Shown here: positions 34,580-43,134 of the stretch, one piece after another
How positions within the stretch are numbered: position 1 is the stretch's first letter
Layout: each line of letters starts with the position of its first letter
From: Pseudomonadota bacterium
GTDB lineage: Bacteria > Pseudomonadota > Gammaproteobacteria > Burkholderiales > Chitinibacteraceae
DNA length: 62,152 nucleotides
Assembly: GCA_018261735.1 (NCBI GenBank)
Contig: JAGTRM010000026.1
Location: forward strand, 1 to 62,152
Direction of reading: 5' to 3'
The notes under the pieces: generated by a model
What the model saw: only the letters and a program-made list of their open reading frames with translations
Database searches by the model: none
What the model was told of the DNA's origin: nothing
Made by a program: the position numbers and the translations under genes

Positions 34580-37500
34580 GCAATCTCGCTTTCGCCTGTC
34601 AAGGTAAAGCAGAAGGTGGCGCCCTTGCCCAATTCGGCATGGGCGCAAATTTTTCCGCCATGCCGGCGCACGATACGCTGTACCGTGGCCAGTCCGATCC
34701 CGATCCCGGGGAATTCGTCCTGGCGATGCAGTCGTTTGAAGGGCTGGAAGAGCTGGTTGGCATGGCTCATGTCGAAACCTGCGCCGTTGTCGGCCACGCA
34801 GATGCCCCGCAGGCCATCAACTTCGCCCGCATAGACCCGGATCGCCGGTGTTGCCGCTTTGCCGGTGTACTTCCAGGCATTGCTCAGCAGATTGCGCATC
34901 AGTACCTCGATCATGCGCGGATCCCCGTCGGCGGTCAGCCCCGGTTCAACCTCGATTGATACCCTGCGGTCCGGCTCGGTTTGCCCAAGCTCGGCAAGCG
35001 CATCGAGAGACAAGGCCGAAAGATCGATTCTCTCTAGGCGCAGTTCTCCGCGCGTACTGCGGGAAAGGGCCAGGATGGCCTCGATCAACTTGCCCATCTT
35101 GCGGCTGGCGATATTGATCTGATCGAGATAGGTTGCCGCGTCGCCTTCAAGCTTGTCGGCGAAATCTTCGGATAGCGCCTGCGAGAAACCGGTCATGGCG
35201 CGCAGCGGGGCGCGCAGGTCATGCGAGACGGCGTAGGCGAAAGCATCCAGTTCCTGGTTAGCGGCGGTTAATTCAGCCGTGCGTTCAACAACGCGCCGTT
35301 CGAGATTGGCGTTGAGCTGGAGGATTTCCTGTTGGGCAGCCACATGCTCGGTGATGTCTTCGGAAAAAATCACGATACCGCCGATGCCGCCATCAATGGC
35401 ATGCCAGGGCCGTATTTCCCAGCGCAGCCATTGTTTCGTGCCGTCGGCCCGTTCGAAACAATCTTCATCGGTGCGAACGATTTCGCCCGCCAGGCCGCGC
35501 CGATGTATCTCTTTCCAGATATCGGGAATATCCGGAAATACGGCGTAATGCGACTGGCCGATGAGATCGCGGTCGCCAAGGGAATAATCATCGAGCCAGC
35601 GGCGGCTGACGGCAAGATAGCGCATCTCGCGGTCGAACATGGCGAGTGCCGCCGGCGCATGGTCGATAAGCAGCTGTAGCCGTTCCTGACTTTCACGCAG
35701 CGCCGATTCGGCAGCCTTGCGGCGCTGGATGTCCTCGACAACCGAAATGAAATATTCGGGGCTGCCATCGGTATGCCGCACCAGTGCCACGGTCAAATTA
35801 ATCCAGACGAGCTGGTTATCCTTGCGAAGATAGCGTTTTTCCTTCGAATAGGTTTCAATTTCGCCGGCCAGGACTTGTTTTGCCAGCATCAAGTCACTTT
35901 CGAGATCGTCCGGGTGGGTAATATCCTGAAAAGTCTTGTTTAACAGTTCATCGTGACTGTAGCCCACGATCTCGCAAAGTTTCTGGTTTGTGCGCAGCCA
36001 GTGGCCGTCCGGTGCAACCAGGGCGATCCCCACTGCCGCTTGCTCGAAGGTTGCCCGAAAGCGTTGCTCGCTTGCGTAGGCGTCGGCTGCGGATTGCTCT
36101 GCAGCCAGGCGGGCATCCAGCATGCTTTGGTTGAGCGTGAGATTGGCCAGCCCAACCGACATGGCATCCGCCAGTGCCTGCTGCAATTCGAGTTCCTCGG
36201 TACTGGCCGCATGCTGCTCGGCCCAATAGCAGCCGATGGCGCCCACCGGCTCGTCCCGGCCGATCGGTACCATGGACAGGCTGCGAACAAAGGTCGGGCG
36301 ATAAGCTGCATAAGGAATGCGCGGATCGGCGTAAATGTCTTCAATGGCCACGGCCTGGGCGTGGAGCATGGCCCAGCCTGAAATACATGCTTCGAGCGGA
36401 AAGCGCTGCCCCTTCCAGAGCGGCCCGATGGCATCTTCATCCACATAGTGGCACTGGCCATTCTCGCGCAAAATCAGCGTTGCCCCATCCGCGCCGGTCA
36501 ATTCCCGTACTGCGTGGCGGACAATCTTCATGAGGCTGGGTAGATCGCGCACGGCGGCGATCTTTTCGACCACTTCGGCCAGGCGGCGCAGCAGCACCGC
36601 CCTGCGATCAAGTTCCGCCAACGTACGTTGACGCCTTGTGATCATGCTGCTGGCGCGGGCCAGCAGTTCCTCGGTTGAAAACGGCTTGTTCAAATAGTGC
36701 TGTATTCCAACATGCAGCAATTGCAGACGCATCTTTTCGTCGGCCTTGGCTGACAGGATAAGGATGGGAATTTCCTGCGTGCCGGGCTGGCGGCGCAGTT
36801 CCATTGCCATTTCATCGCCACTCATGACCGGCATCATCAAGTCGGTGAGCACCAGGTCGGGATGCAGCGCCAGTGCTTTCTCCAGGCCTTCCTTGCCGTT
36901 AAAGGCGCAATCGATGCGGTAATAGGGGCGCAGGACCGAAACGATGAAATCGTTCAAATCGTTGTTGTCCTCGACGACCAGCACCCGCGGCGCATCGCTG
37001 GCGGCGGCCGGCATCAGGCTGGTTGCCGCCGACGGGGTGCGGATTTTGAGTTCCTCGATGATCTGTTTGTCGATGGCATCGTCGAGGGTATTGGGCGAGC
37101 CAAACACCGCCCCGGCCGGGGCTTTCAGCGGCAGATGAACCGAAAACAGCGCACCGCCGCCCGGTGCCTCGTCCAGATTGATCGAACCGCCGTGCAGCAC
37201 AATGAAATCCTTGGCAATGGCAAGCCCCAGACCGGTGCCACCATGACTGCGCCGGGCATTACTTTCACCCTGGCGGAAACGCTCGAACACCGCTTCGCGC
37301 AGCTCGGCAGGCACACCGGGGCCATTGTCCTGTAATTCGATCAGTGCCAGTTTCCCCTCCTGCCGCACCGTCAGGGCGATGGCACCACCACCGGGCGTGA
37401 ACTTGAAGGCGTTGGAAAGCAGGTTGAGCAGAACGCGTTGCAACTTCTCGCCATCGGCTTCTATGGGCAGCGTGTCTGGAACGGTCACGCGGTAATCGAT

Positions 37501-38289
37501 GTTCCGTTCGCTCGCCAGCGATTCGAAGTGGCTGGCCATGGCTCGGCCGAGATGGGCGAGGTCGATCTTGTTCCAGGAAAGCTTCATGCGGCCGGCATCC
37601 AGCTTCGCGGCATCAAGCAGATCGGTTACGTGACGATAAAGTAGGCGTGCATTGCGCAGCATGAGCTCGGTTTCATGCCGTTCTGTCGCGCAGAGGTTGG
37701 CAGCAGGCGCCTGCTTCAACCGTCGTTCCAGTGGCGCAATGATGAGCGTCAGCGGCGTTCGCAACTCATGGCTGACATTGGTGAAGAAATAACTTTTCTG
37801 CTCATCCAGATCGCGCAATTGGCTGTAAAGCCGGGAAACTTCGTCTTTGGCCTCTTCTGCCAGGGCCAAGGCCGCGTTGGTGCGTTGTACCGCGCGGTGA
37901 AGGCGGTGGTGAAATAAGGCGAACAAGCTGCCCATGAGCATGAAAACCATGCTGGAATAACCTGCCGAAGGGTTCTTCAGCGCGAAGGACAGGGTGGGCG
38001 GGATAAAGAAAAACCAGACCAGCAAGGCGCTGATCAAGGTGGCGGAAAGACCGCCGGCAAGGCCCCCAATCCAGGCGCTGAAAAATGCTACCGGGAAAAA
38101 CAGAAACCAGACGTAGGGCTTGAAGTAATCCCAGAGTAGCCACTGCGCAACAAGGGCAATGAACGGCAGGGCTATGGCAAGCAAAACTCTCATGGCGGGG
38201 ATGCTGGTCAGCTCCGGTAGCGCCGAGAGCTTTTTTGCCTGTCCGCAATTGTTTCGGGCGACGGCCTTGCCAGAAAAGCAGTCTTTCAT
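34576..38289 (-). CDS. Large hybrid sensor kinase with two complete kinase modules
   Basis: A 1237-residue protein beginning behind AAGGTG. Residues 33-125 are a DUF4118-like membrane sensor. The first HisKA has His174 (NVSHELRTP) with an ATPase at about 270-390. A receiver has Asp483. A GAF domain covers about 570-715 and two PAS domains about 740-860 and 865-985. A second HisKA has His1023 (AVSHDLRAP) with an ATPase to the end. Having two full kinases around an internal receiver is uncommon. It is the first gene of the signalling operon and overlaps the next gene by 4 bp. Confidence 0.92.
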   Translation of the reverse strand: MKDCFSGKAVARNNCGQAKKLSALPELTSIPAMRVLLAIALPFIALVAQWLLWDYFKPYVWFLFFPVAFFSAWIGGLAGGLSATLISALLVWFFFIPPTLSFALKNPSAGYSSMVFMLMGSLFALFHHRLHRAVQRTNAALALAEEAKDEVSRLYSQLRDLDEQKSYFFTNVSHELRTPLTLIIAPLERRLKQAPAANLCATERHETELMLRNARLLYRHVTDLLDAAKLDAGRMKLSWNKIDLAHLGRAMASHFESLASERNIDYRVTVPDTLPIEADGEKLQRVLLNLLSNAFKFTPGGGAIALTVRQEGKLALIELQDNGPGVPAELREAVFERFRQGESNARRSHGGTGLGLAIAKDFIVLHGGSINLDEAPGGGALFSVHLPLKAPAGAVFGSPNTLDDAIDKQIIEELKIRTPSAATSLMPAAASDAPRVLVVEDNNDLNDFIVSVLRPYYRIDCAFNGKEGLEKALALHPDLVLTDLMMPVMSGDEMAMELRRQPGTQEIPILILSAKADEKMRLQLLHVGIQHYLNKPFSTEELLARASSMITRRQRTLAELDRRAVLLRRLAEVVEKIAAVRDLPSLMKIVRHAVRELTGADGATLILRENGQCHYVDEDAIGPLWKGQRFPLEACISGWAMLHAQAVAIEDIYADPRIPYAAYRPTFVRSLSMVPIGRDEPVGAIGCYWAEQHAASTEELELQQALADAMSVGLANLTLNQSMLDARLAAEQSAADAYASEQRFRATFEQAAVGIALVAPDGHWLRTNQKLCEIVGYSHDELLNKTFQDITHPDDLESDLMLAKQVLAGEIETYSKEKRYLRKDNQLVWINLTVALVRHTDGSPEYFISVVEDIQRRKAAESALRESQERLQLLIDHAPAALAMFDREMRYLAVSRRWLDDYSLGDRDLIGQSHYAVFPDIPDIWKEIHRRGLAGEIVRTDEDCFERADGTKQWLRWEIRPWHAIDGGIGGIVIFSEDITEHVAAQQEILQLNANLERRVVERTAELTAANQELDAFAYAVSHDLRAPLRAMTGFSQALSEDFADKLEGDAATYLDQINIASRKMGKLIEAILALSRSTRGELRLERIDLSALSLDALAELGQTEPDRRVSIEVEPGLTADGDPRMIEVLMRNLLSNAWKYTGKAATPAIRVYAGEVDGLRGICVADNGAGFDMSHANQLFQPFKRLHRQDEFPGIGIGLATVQRIVRRHGGKICAHAELGKGATFCFTLTGESEIA

Positions 38290-38437
38290 GCACAGGCACC
38301 TTCACTGTGGGTTCAGTAGATGGCTAGGTTCTGTTGATGCTGGATTAGGAATTATTCTTGTTTATAGCATGACAGGCTCTGGTGTGCCCAACGCGGGTTT
38401 CCGATGCTGTTGTATTCGGTTTTCATTCATTCTCGCG

Positions 38438-38674
38438 TCAGCCCTCGCGCAAACGAGAATCCAGCATGTCGATGATCTCGACCCAATCCGCATCATTGCT
38501 CATTTCTTCGCGCAGAAACTGCGCTTGAGAGGGAGTCCAGAATGTTGCATCAGCCAAGACAACCTGGTTGGCCAGGGGGCGGTGGGTTGCGATGAATTGC
38601 TCGATGCTTGGCCCGTCGTCAGCCAAGCCAAGTTGGCGAAAAAGATCGCTTAGCGCATGGATTGAGCTTTCCAT
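38438..38674 (-). CDS. DUF2789 family small protein
   Basis: A 78-residue protein starting at the internal ATG at 38674 because AAGGAG lies just upstream. The sequence MESSIHALSDLFRQLGL, the FIATHRPLA segment and the FWTPSQAQFLREE block match DUF2789, a small acidic proteobacterial family of unknown function. It lies upstream of the large kinase on the same strand, about 150 bp away. Confidence 0.85.
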   Translation of the reverse strand: MESSIHALSDLFRQLGLADDGPSIEQFIATHRPLANQVVLADATFWTPSQAQFLREEMSNDADWVEIIDMLDSRLREG

Positions 38675-38806
38675 TTTCTTCTCCTTCAAAACGTTTCCCG
38701 GGTTGCTCCGGGTACTGAGGGTTCGTGATCTGAGCATAGATAGGAAGTCCATGCACTCCCAGCGATTTCTTGTCCCGTGTCATGACGGCTCCGGTGGGTA
38801 CATCGT

Positions 38807-39120
38807 TCAGCGGGGCAGATTCAGGGTGTGCAGCATGCGCTTCATAAATTCAGCCGGCGAAGTGGAGATGACCTCGCGTGGAGCGCCAAAGTGTTTTATC
38901 AGCCGTTCGCTGTCTTCAAATCCATAAGCGACAATTGAATGGGTATGTCCCGGAGCGAATCGCTGCGAGGTAGTCGCTATGTTCATCGCTGCAGGCATAG
39001 GTCCGTGCAGGATTGCTGGCAAGACGTTCCCAGGGGTGTTTCAGGTATTGGGTCTTGTCCTCGACCAAAGGAATGCAGGCAATTGCAGTGCCGCAAGTCT
39101 TGGGAGATACGCCGGCCGGA
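38807..39120 (-). pseudogene. Probable frameshifted remnant of an unidentified gene
   Basis: Two protein-like frames on the minus strand abut. The upstream one reads ...EDKTQYLKHPWERLASNPARTY... and then hits a stop. The other begins in a different frame near 38945 with IVAYGFEDSERLIKHFG and ends RMLHTLNLPR. A single-base shift near 38941-38950 would join them. Neither frame has a good start with a ribosome binding site. I do not recognise the family. A chance frame cannot be excluded, but the composition on both sides looks coding. Confidence 0.4.
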
Positions 39121-39185
39121 TGACATGGCGAATGCTTTGGATGAATAGCTATAATAATCAACTCTGTCCTTGCCTGGGCACGATC

Positions 39186-40751
39186 ATGGTGTGCGAAAAC
39201 CGGTTGAGACTTGCATTTCCACCTGAAGCCTTGTCTTCTCTCCAGAGCCATCCGCTGATTGTCCAAGGGTCTTTATCACAAGGTGCCTCCAAGGACTGGC
39301 TCGTTACCTGTTTTGACACCCCGAACCTGATGCTGCGCGATGCCGGAGTCATTCTAAGCACATGCAAGACAGGGAAAACCAGGCGCCAGACAGTGGGGTA
39401 CACCGTTGAGTCGATCGATGGCGGGCGCTTGCGCCAGAAATGGGAGCGGCGGTTTGGCGGCCGTTTCGACTTCTCGGCCATTGATGTTCCTGAGGTGCGT
39501 GCCTTGCTTGAGGCGCAGGCAGAGCAACTCGCGCCGTGCTTTATCGCCGAATTTTGCCGGAAAACGCATATCGTCGAGCCGGAGCCCGGGGTCAGCATCC
39601 AAGTCTCGATCGACACCGGCAAGCTTGTGGCGGAAGCGAACGAGTTGCCGATCAATGAAATCAAGCTGGAGCTTCAGCACGGCTCGGTCGCCGATCTACT
39701 GAATTTTGCCATCGCGCTGTGCGGGCATTTCCCGCTTTTTCCTTTTGATCAAAGCAAGGTCGAACGCGGCTATCGACTGCTTTGCGCAGATGCAGGTAAA
39801 CCCGCGAAGGCTGGCAAATCGACGGTCATCCCGACATCGACACCGCTGCAGGCATTCCGCGCTTTGGCCACGCAAGCACAGGAATGCTGGCAGTCCAATC
39901 TGCATGGTGCCTTGGTGTCGCCGGATCCGGAATATGTCCATCAATTTCGCGTTACGCTGCGACGCTTGCGCACCTTATTGAAAGTGTACAAATCGACGCT
40001 GCCCCGCGGGTTTGCCCAGTCCTGGTCAGATACTTTGGGGAAGCTCGCGGCTGGCACGGGCGATGCCCGCGACCTGGATGTATTGCGCGAAACCATATTG
40101 CAGCCAGTGCTTGATTCGGAAGACGGGCCCGCGCTGGAATCGCTCATGCAGCGTGCCATGGATGCCTGCCTGAAGGCCCGGGAAGCGGCACACAGCTCGC
40201 TATCGGCGAGCGTGCACGCTGTTCCGTTGCTGACCTTCGCCAGAGCCTTGAATACGCTGCCGGAAAATGAAGACTCTGGGGAATTGGCCGGTTTCGTGCG
40301 GAAACGGCTGAATCGTGTGCATTCGCGTGCGTGTAAACGCCTTGCTGTGGCTACTGAGGCGCGTACCCCGGAAACTGCGCATCAATTGCGTATCGCCCTC
40401 AAGCATTTGCGCTATAGCTGTGAATTCTTTGCACCTGTTTTTGACGAAGCATCAATGTTACGTTTCGCCAAAGATATTGCCGTTCTGCAAGATGAATTGG
40501 GCTTCCTGAATGACCTCAAAGTCGCCTGGGGTTTTCTTGGCGAATGGGCACAAGGCGAGCCTGCGCTGCTGGATGCACGTGCCCGGGTGACTAAATGGCA
40601 CGCAGGCCGTACTGACAAAATACGTGCCACGCTGTTTTCCCGCGCCAAGAAGCTTCTCGCAACCCGGGCGCCTTGGGAATCTACACGAAGGCAACGATCG
40701 AACGACCGCCGTCAGGGTGCCCGTGACCGGCGGAAAGTACCGCGAACCTAG
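39186..40751 (+). CDS. CYTH-CHAD protein (triphosphatase-like / polyphosphate-binding)
   Basis: A 521-residue protein. The ATG at 39186 is chosen because the CYTH domain begins there (MVCENRLRL, in place of the usual ExExK strand, so a key acidic position is altered). CYTH covers residues 1-200. CHAD covers about 220-490 with paired His-rich helices YVHQFRVTLRRLRTLL and TAHQLRIALKHLRY that bind polyphosphate. The tail is strongly basic. The YgiF family hydrolyses inorganic triphosphate. Activity here is uncertain because of the ExExK change. No clear ribosome binding site. Confidence 0.87.
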   Translation: MVCENRLRLAFPPEALSSLQSHPLIVQGSLSQGASKDWLVTCFDTPNLMLRDAGVILSTCKTGKTRRQTVGYTVESIDGGRLRQKWERRFGGRFDFSAIDVPEVRALLEAQAEQLAPCFIAEFCRKTHIVEPEPGVSIQVSIDTGKLVAEANELPINEIKLELQHGSVADLLNFAIALCGHFPLFPFDQSKVERGYRLLCADAGKPAKAGKSTVIPTSTPLQAFRALATQAQECWQSNLHGALVSPDPEYVHQFRVTLRRLRTLLKVYKSTLPRGFAQSWSDTLGKLAAGTGDARDLDVLRETILQPVLDSEDGPALESLMQRAMDACLKAREAAHSSLSASVHAVPLLTFARALNTLPENEDSGELAGFVRKRLNRVHSRACKRLAVATEARTPETAHQLRIALKHLRYSCEFFAPVFDEASMLRFAKDIAVLQDELGFLNDLKVAWGFLGEWAQGEPALLDARARVTKWHAGRTDKIRATLFSRAKKLLATRAPWESTRRQRSNDRRQGARDRRKVPRT

Positions 40752-40832
40752 ACTCAAAGCTTGCAGTACGCGGCCCCGTCTGCTGATTGTTTGAATCATT
40801 GCATGCATTGGTTACGAATGACTTTCGCAGGC

Positions 40833-40855
40833 ATGAAATATTCCTTTAATTTCAT
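40833..40855. promoter_or_regulatory. Inverted repeat ATGAAAT-N9-ATTTCAT upstream of siaA-like gene
   Basis: A perfect 7-bp dyad with a 9-bp centre in the 160-bp gap before the siaABCD-type operon. It is a candidate operator. No factor is known. Confidence 0.35.
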
Positions 40856-40911
40856 CCTGCTATCGTTAGTGTCTATCTTTGCTGTTTTTGTTAGAACAAA
40901 TAGGTGGGCCA

Positions 40912-42135
40912 ATGTTTGCATCCTCGCTCGGGGTGTCTCGTAAATACTCCCGGCCATCCGCTTTAGATCTTTGCATCAGCATGCCTTGCGTTACCCCGGA
41001 AACAGATAACGCCACCGTATTGCAGCTGTTTGGCAAACACAACGACCTCGTCAGTCTGCCTGTGGTGGAGAACGATCGACCTTTCGGGCTTATCAATCGG
41101 CACATCTTTTTGTCGCAAATGGCCAAACCCTATCATCGGGAGCTCTACGACAAAAAGAGCTGTATTGCCTTCATGGACAAAACCCCGTTGGTGATCGATG
41201 CCGCGACCAGCATTGAAGCGTTGGCCGAGCAGGCGGTGGCATCGGGCGACAAGGCGCTTGCCGACGGTTTCATCATTACGCAGGAAGGCCGCTATTTGGG
41301 GTTGGGCTTTGGTCTTGACCTGATAAGAGGGGTTTCGGACATGCATGCCCGACAACACCAGCAGATCATGCAAAGTATTGAATATGCCAGTGTCATTCAG
41401 CATGCGATGCTGGGTACTTCCCGGCAAGCGCTGGCAAATACCCTGGCGGATTATTGTCTGGTCTGGGAACCCAGGGACAGCGTTGGCGGAGATTGCTACC
41501 ACTTTGTCGCGCATGAAAGAGGCTGGCTTGCCGTTGTGGTGGATTGCACCGGGCATGGTGTGCCCGGCGCTTTCATGACCCTGATTTTTTCTTCCGTTCT
41601 GGAGCGGGCCCTGGCGCTGCATGGTCCCGAAAATCCTGCCGTGCTACTGCAAGAAATCAACCGGCGCATCAAGCACACGCTTGGCCAGATTGCCGGGCAG
41701 GAAAAGATTTCGAAATCCAATGATGGCTGTGATGCGGTCCTGATCGCGGTGGACACGGTGGCGTCCAAATTGACTTGGGCCAGTGCGCGCACCCCGATTT
41801 TCCGGTTTTCCGCAGCCACCGGGCAGGCCGAGCAACTCGAATCGGATCGCATGGGCGCGGGCTATACCGATACGCCTTGCGATTATGTCTGGTCCAACCA
41901 TGAAATACCGCTGATCCCCGGTGATTTGATCTTGGTCTGTACCGATGGCTTGATCGACCAGGTTGGCGGCATTCGACAAATTGCCTATGGAAAACGACGG
42001 TTGCAGGAATTGTTGCAACGTTGCCATGCCATGAGCATGCAGGAATTGGCCACGGAATTATTGCAAGAGCATCGTGCCTATCAGGACGATCAGGCACGGC
42101 GGGATGATTTGACTTTTTTTGGTTTCCGGATTTGA
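40912..42135 (+). CDS. siaA: SiaA-like PP2C/SpoIIE phosphatase with N-terminal CBS-type sensor
   Basis: A 407-residue protein; the ATG at 40912 follows AGGTGG. Residues 18-140 form a CBS-pair-like region of the kind usually found in front of GGDEF domains (VSLPVVENDRPFGLINRH, ADGFIITQEGRYLGLGFG). From about 150 to the end is a SpoIIE/PP2C phosphatase with VGGDCYHF, VVDCTGHGVPGAFM and VCTDGLIDQ metal motifs. In the Pseudomonas SiaABCD system SiaA dephosphorylates SiaC. There SiaA is a membrane HAMP protein, so the soluble CBS form here is a variant. Confidence 0.88.
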   Translation: MFASSLGVSRKYSRPSALDLCISMPCVTPETDNATVLQLFGKHNDLVSLPVVENDRPFGLINRHIFLSQMAKPYHRELYDKKSCIAFMDKTPLVIDAATSIEALAEQAVASGDKALADGFIITQEGRYLGLGFGLDLIRGVSDMHARQHQQIMQSIEYASVIQHAMLGTSRQALANTLADYCLVWEPRDSVGGDCYHFVAHERGWLAVVVDCTGHGVPGAFMTLIFSSVLERALALHGPENPAVLLQEINRRIKHTLGQIAGQEKISKSNDGCDAVLIAVDTVASKLTWASARTPIFRFSAATGQAEQLESDRMGAGYTDTPCDYVWSNHEIPLIPGDLILVCTDGLIDQVGGIRQIAYGKRRLQELLQRCHAMSMQELATELLQEHRAYQDDQARRDDLTFFGFRI

Positions 42136-42170
42136 GAAAGGCGTTCATTCAACAGGAACGAAAACAGGAT

Positions 42171-42722
42171 ATGCAGGATAGCAAATATTACGAATTTTTT
42201 GATTACGCGCACCAGCGAGATATCATTTTTTATTATGTTGGTTATTTCTCGCAAAACATTATCAGTGCCATGGCTGAAACGGTGCGGCTTAATCTGGAGA
42301 AGAGTGGCGTGACGGGCGTTACCCGGCGCAAGCTTTTTTCCACTTTCGTGGAGATGGCCCAGAATATCGTCCACTATTCGGCCGATAGCCTGACTGCGCC
42401 GGATCAGACCGATGAGGTGCGGCATGGTTCGGTCTGTATCGGGCGGCGCGGTGACAAGTTTTTCCTGCTGTGTGCCAATCCGGTTCATGTCGAAGAGACC
42501 GAAGCGTTGCGCAACAGGCTGGAACCGTTGCGCACCATGACTCTGGACGAAATTAAGCGCGCCTATAAGGAATCCTTGCGGGCCGAAAGCCCGGCGGACA
42601 GCAAGGGTGCACAACTGGGTTTTTTAACGGTGGCACGGGATGCCAGCGAGCCGATCGAATTTGAATTCCATACCGATGGGTTATCAGATATGTCGATGTT
42701 TTATCTGAAAGCGATTATTTAA
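42171..42722 (+). CDS. siaB: SiaB-family protein kinase
   Basis: A 183-residue cytoplasmic protein starting at the ATG at 42171. A TTG overlapping the siaA stop is a longer alternative. It contains FVEMAQNIVHYSAD, an N-box-like helix of the GHKL fold, and KGAQLGFLTVARDAS as the G-box region. The SiaB family phosphorylates SiaC on a Ser/Thr. Assignment rests on these features and on the A-B-C-D gene order. Confidence 0.87.
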   Translation: MQDSKYYEFFDYAHQRDIIFYYVGYFSQNIISAMAETVRLNLEKSGVTGVTRRKLFSTFVEMAQNIVHYSADSLTAPDQTDEVRHGSVCIGRRGDKFFLLCANPVHVEETEALRNRLEPLRTMTLDEIKRAYKESLRAESPADSKGAQLGFLTVARDASEPIEFEFHTDGLSDMSMFYLKAII

Positions 42723-42726
42723 AATC

Positions 42727-43128
42727 ATGAGTAATGTAAAAATTGATAATTTGCATATTGCCGGAACAGCATGCACGCCGGAAGTCGATTTTCGTTTCGA
42801 TATCCACCGGCTTTCCCTCAAGGGTGAATCCTATCCGGAAAATGCCGCAGCATTCTACAGCCGGATTATTTCGGAAACACGCGAATATCTTGCCGGGTTA
42901 ACACCGGATGAACGTGTTGAGGTGCATGTGGCGCTGGTGTATTTCAACAGTTCCAGTACCAAGATGCTGTTTGGTTTTTTTGAGGAACTGAATCAAGCGG
43001 CGCTGTGTGGAATGCGTGTTGAGTTGTACTGGTATCACGACCGGGAGGATGACACGATCGAAGAATTCGGCCAGGAATTGCACATCGATTTCCCGGAGAT
43101 TGGCTTCCATGACATCGCTTTAGATTGA
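42727..43128 (+). CDS. siaC: SiaC-family (DUF1987) partner-switch protein
   Basis: A 133-residue protein with the DUF1987 hallmarks: an N-terminal TPEVDFRFD strand region, SYPENAAAFY and VYFNSSSTKML. In Pseudomonas, unphosphorylated SiaC binds and activates the cyclase SiaD, and phosphorylation on Thr68 releases it. The matching residue here appears to be Ser75 in NSSS. It starts 4 bp after siaB. Confidence 0.92.
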   Translation: MSNVKIDNLHIAGTACTPEVDFRFDIHRLSLKGESYPENAAAFYSRIISETREYLAGLTPDERVEVHVALVYFNSSSTKMLFGFFEELNQAALCGMRVELYWYHDREDDTIEEFGQELHIDFPEIGFHDIALD

Positions 43129-43134
43129 AATTAC

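Noticed and set aside
40761..40943. A 60-codon frame with a hydrophobic stretch before the siaA-like gene
   Set aside because: It has no ribosome binding site, overlaps the siaA start and the dyad, and has no family resemblance.
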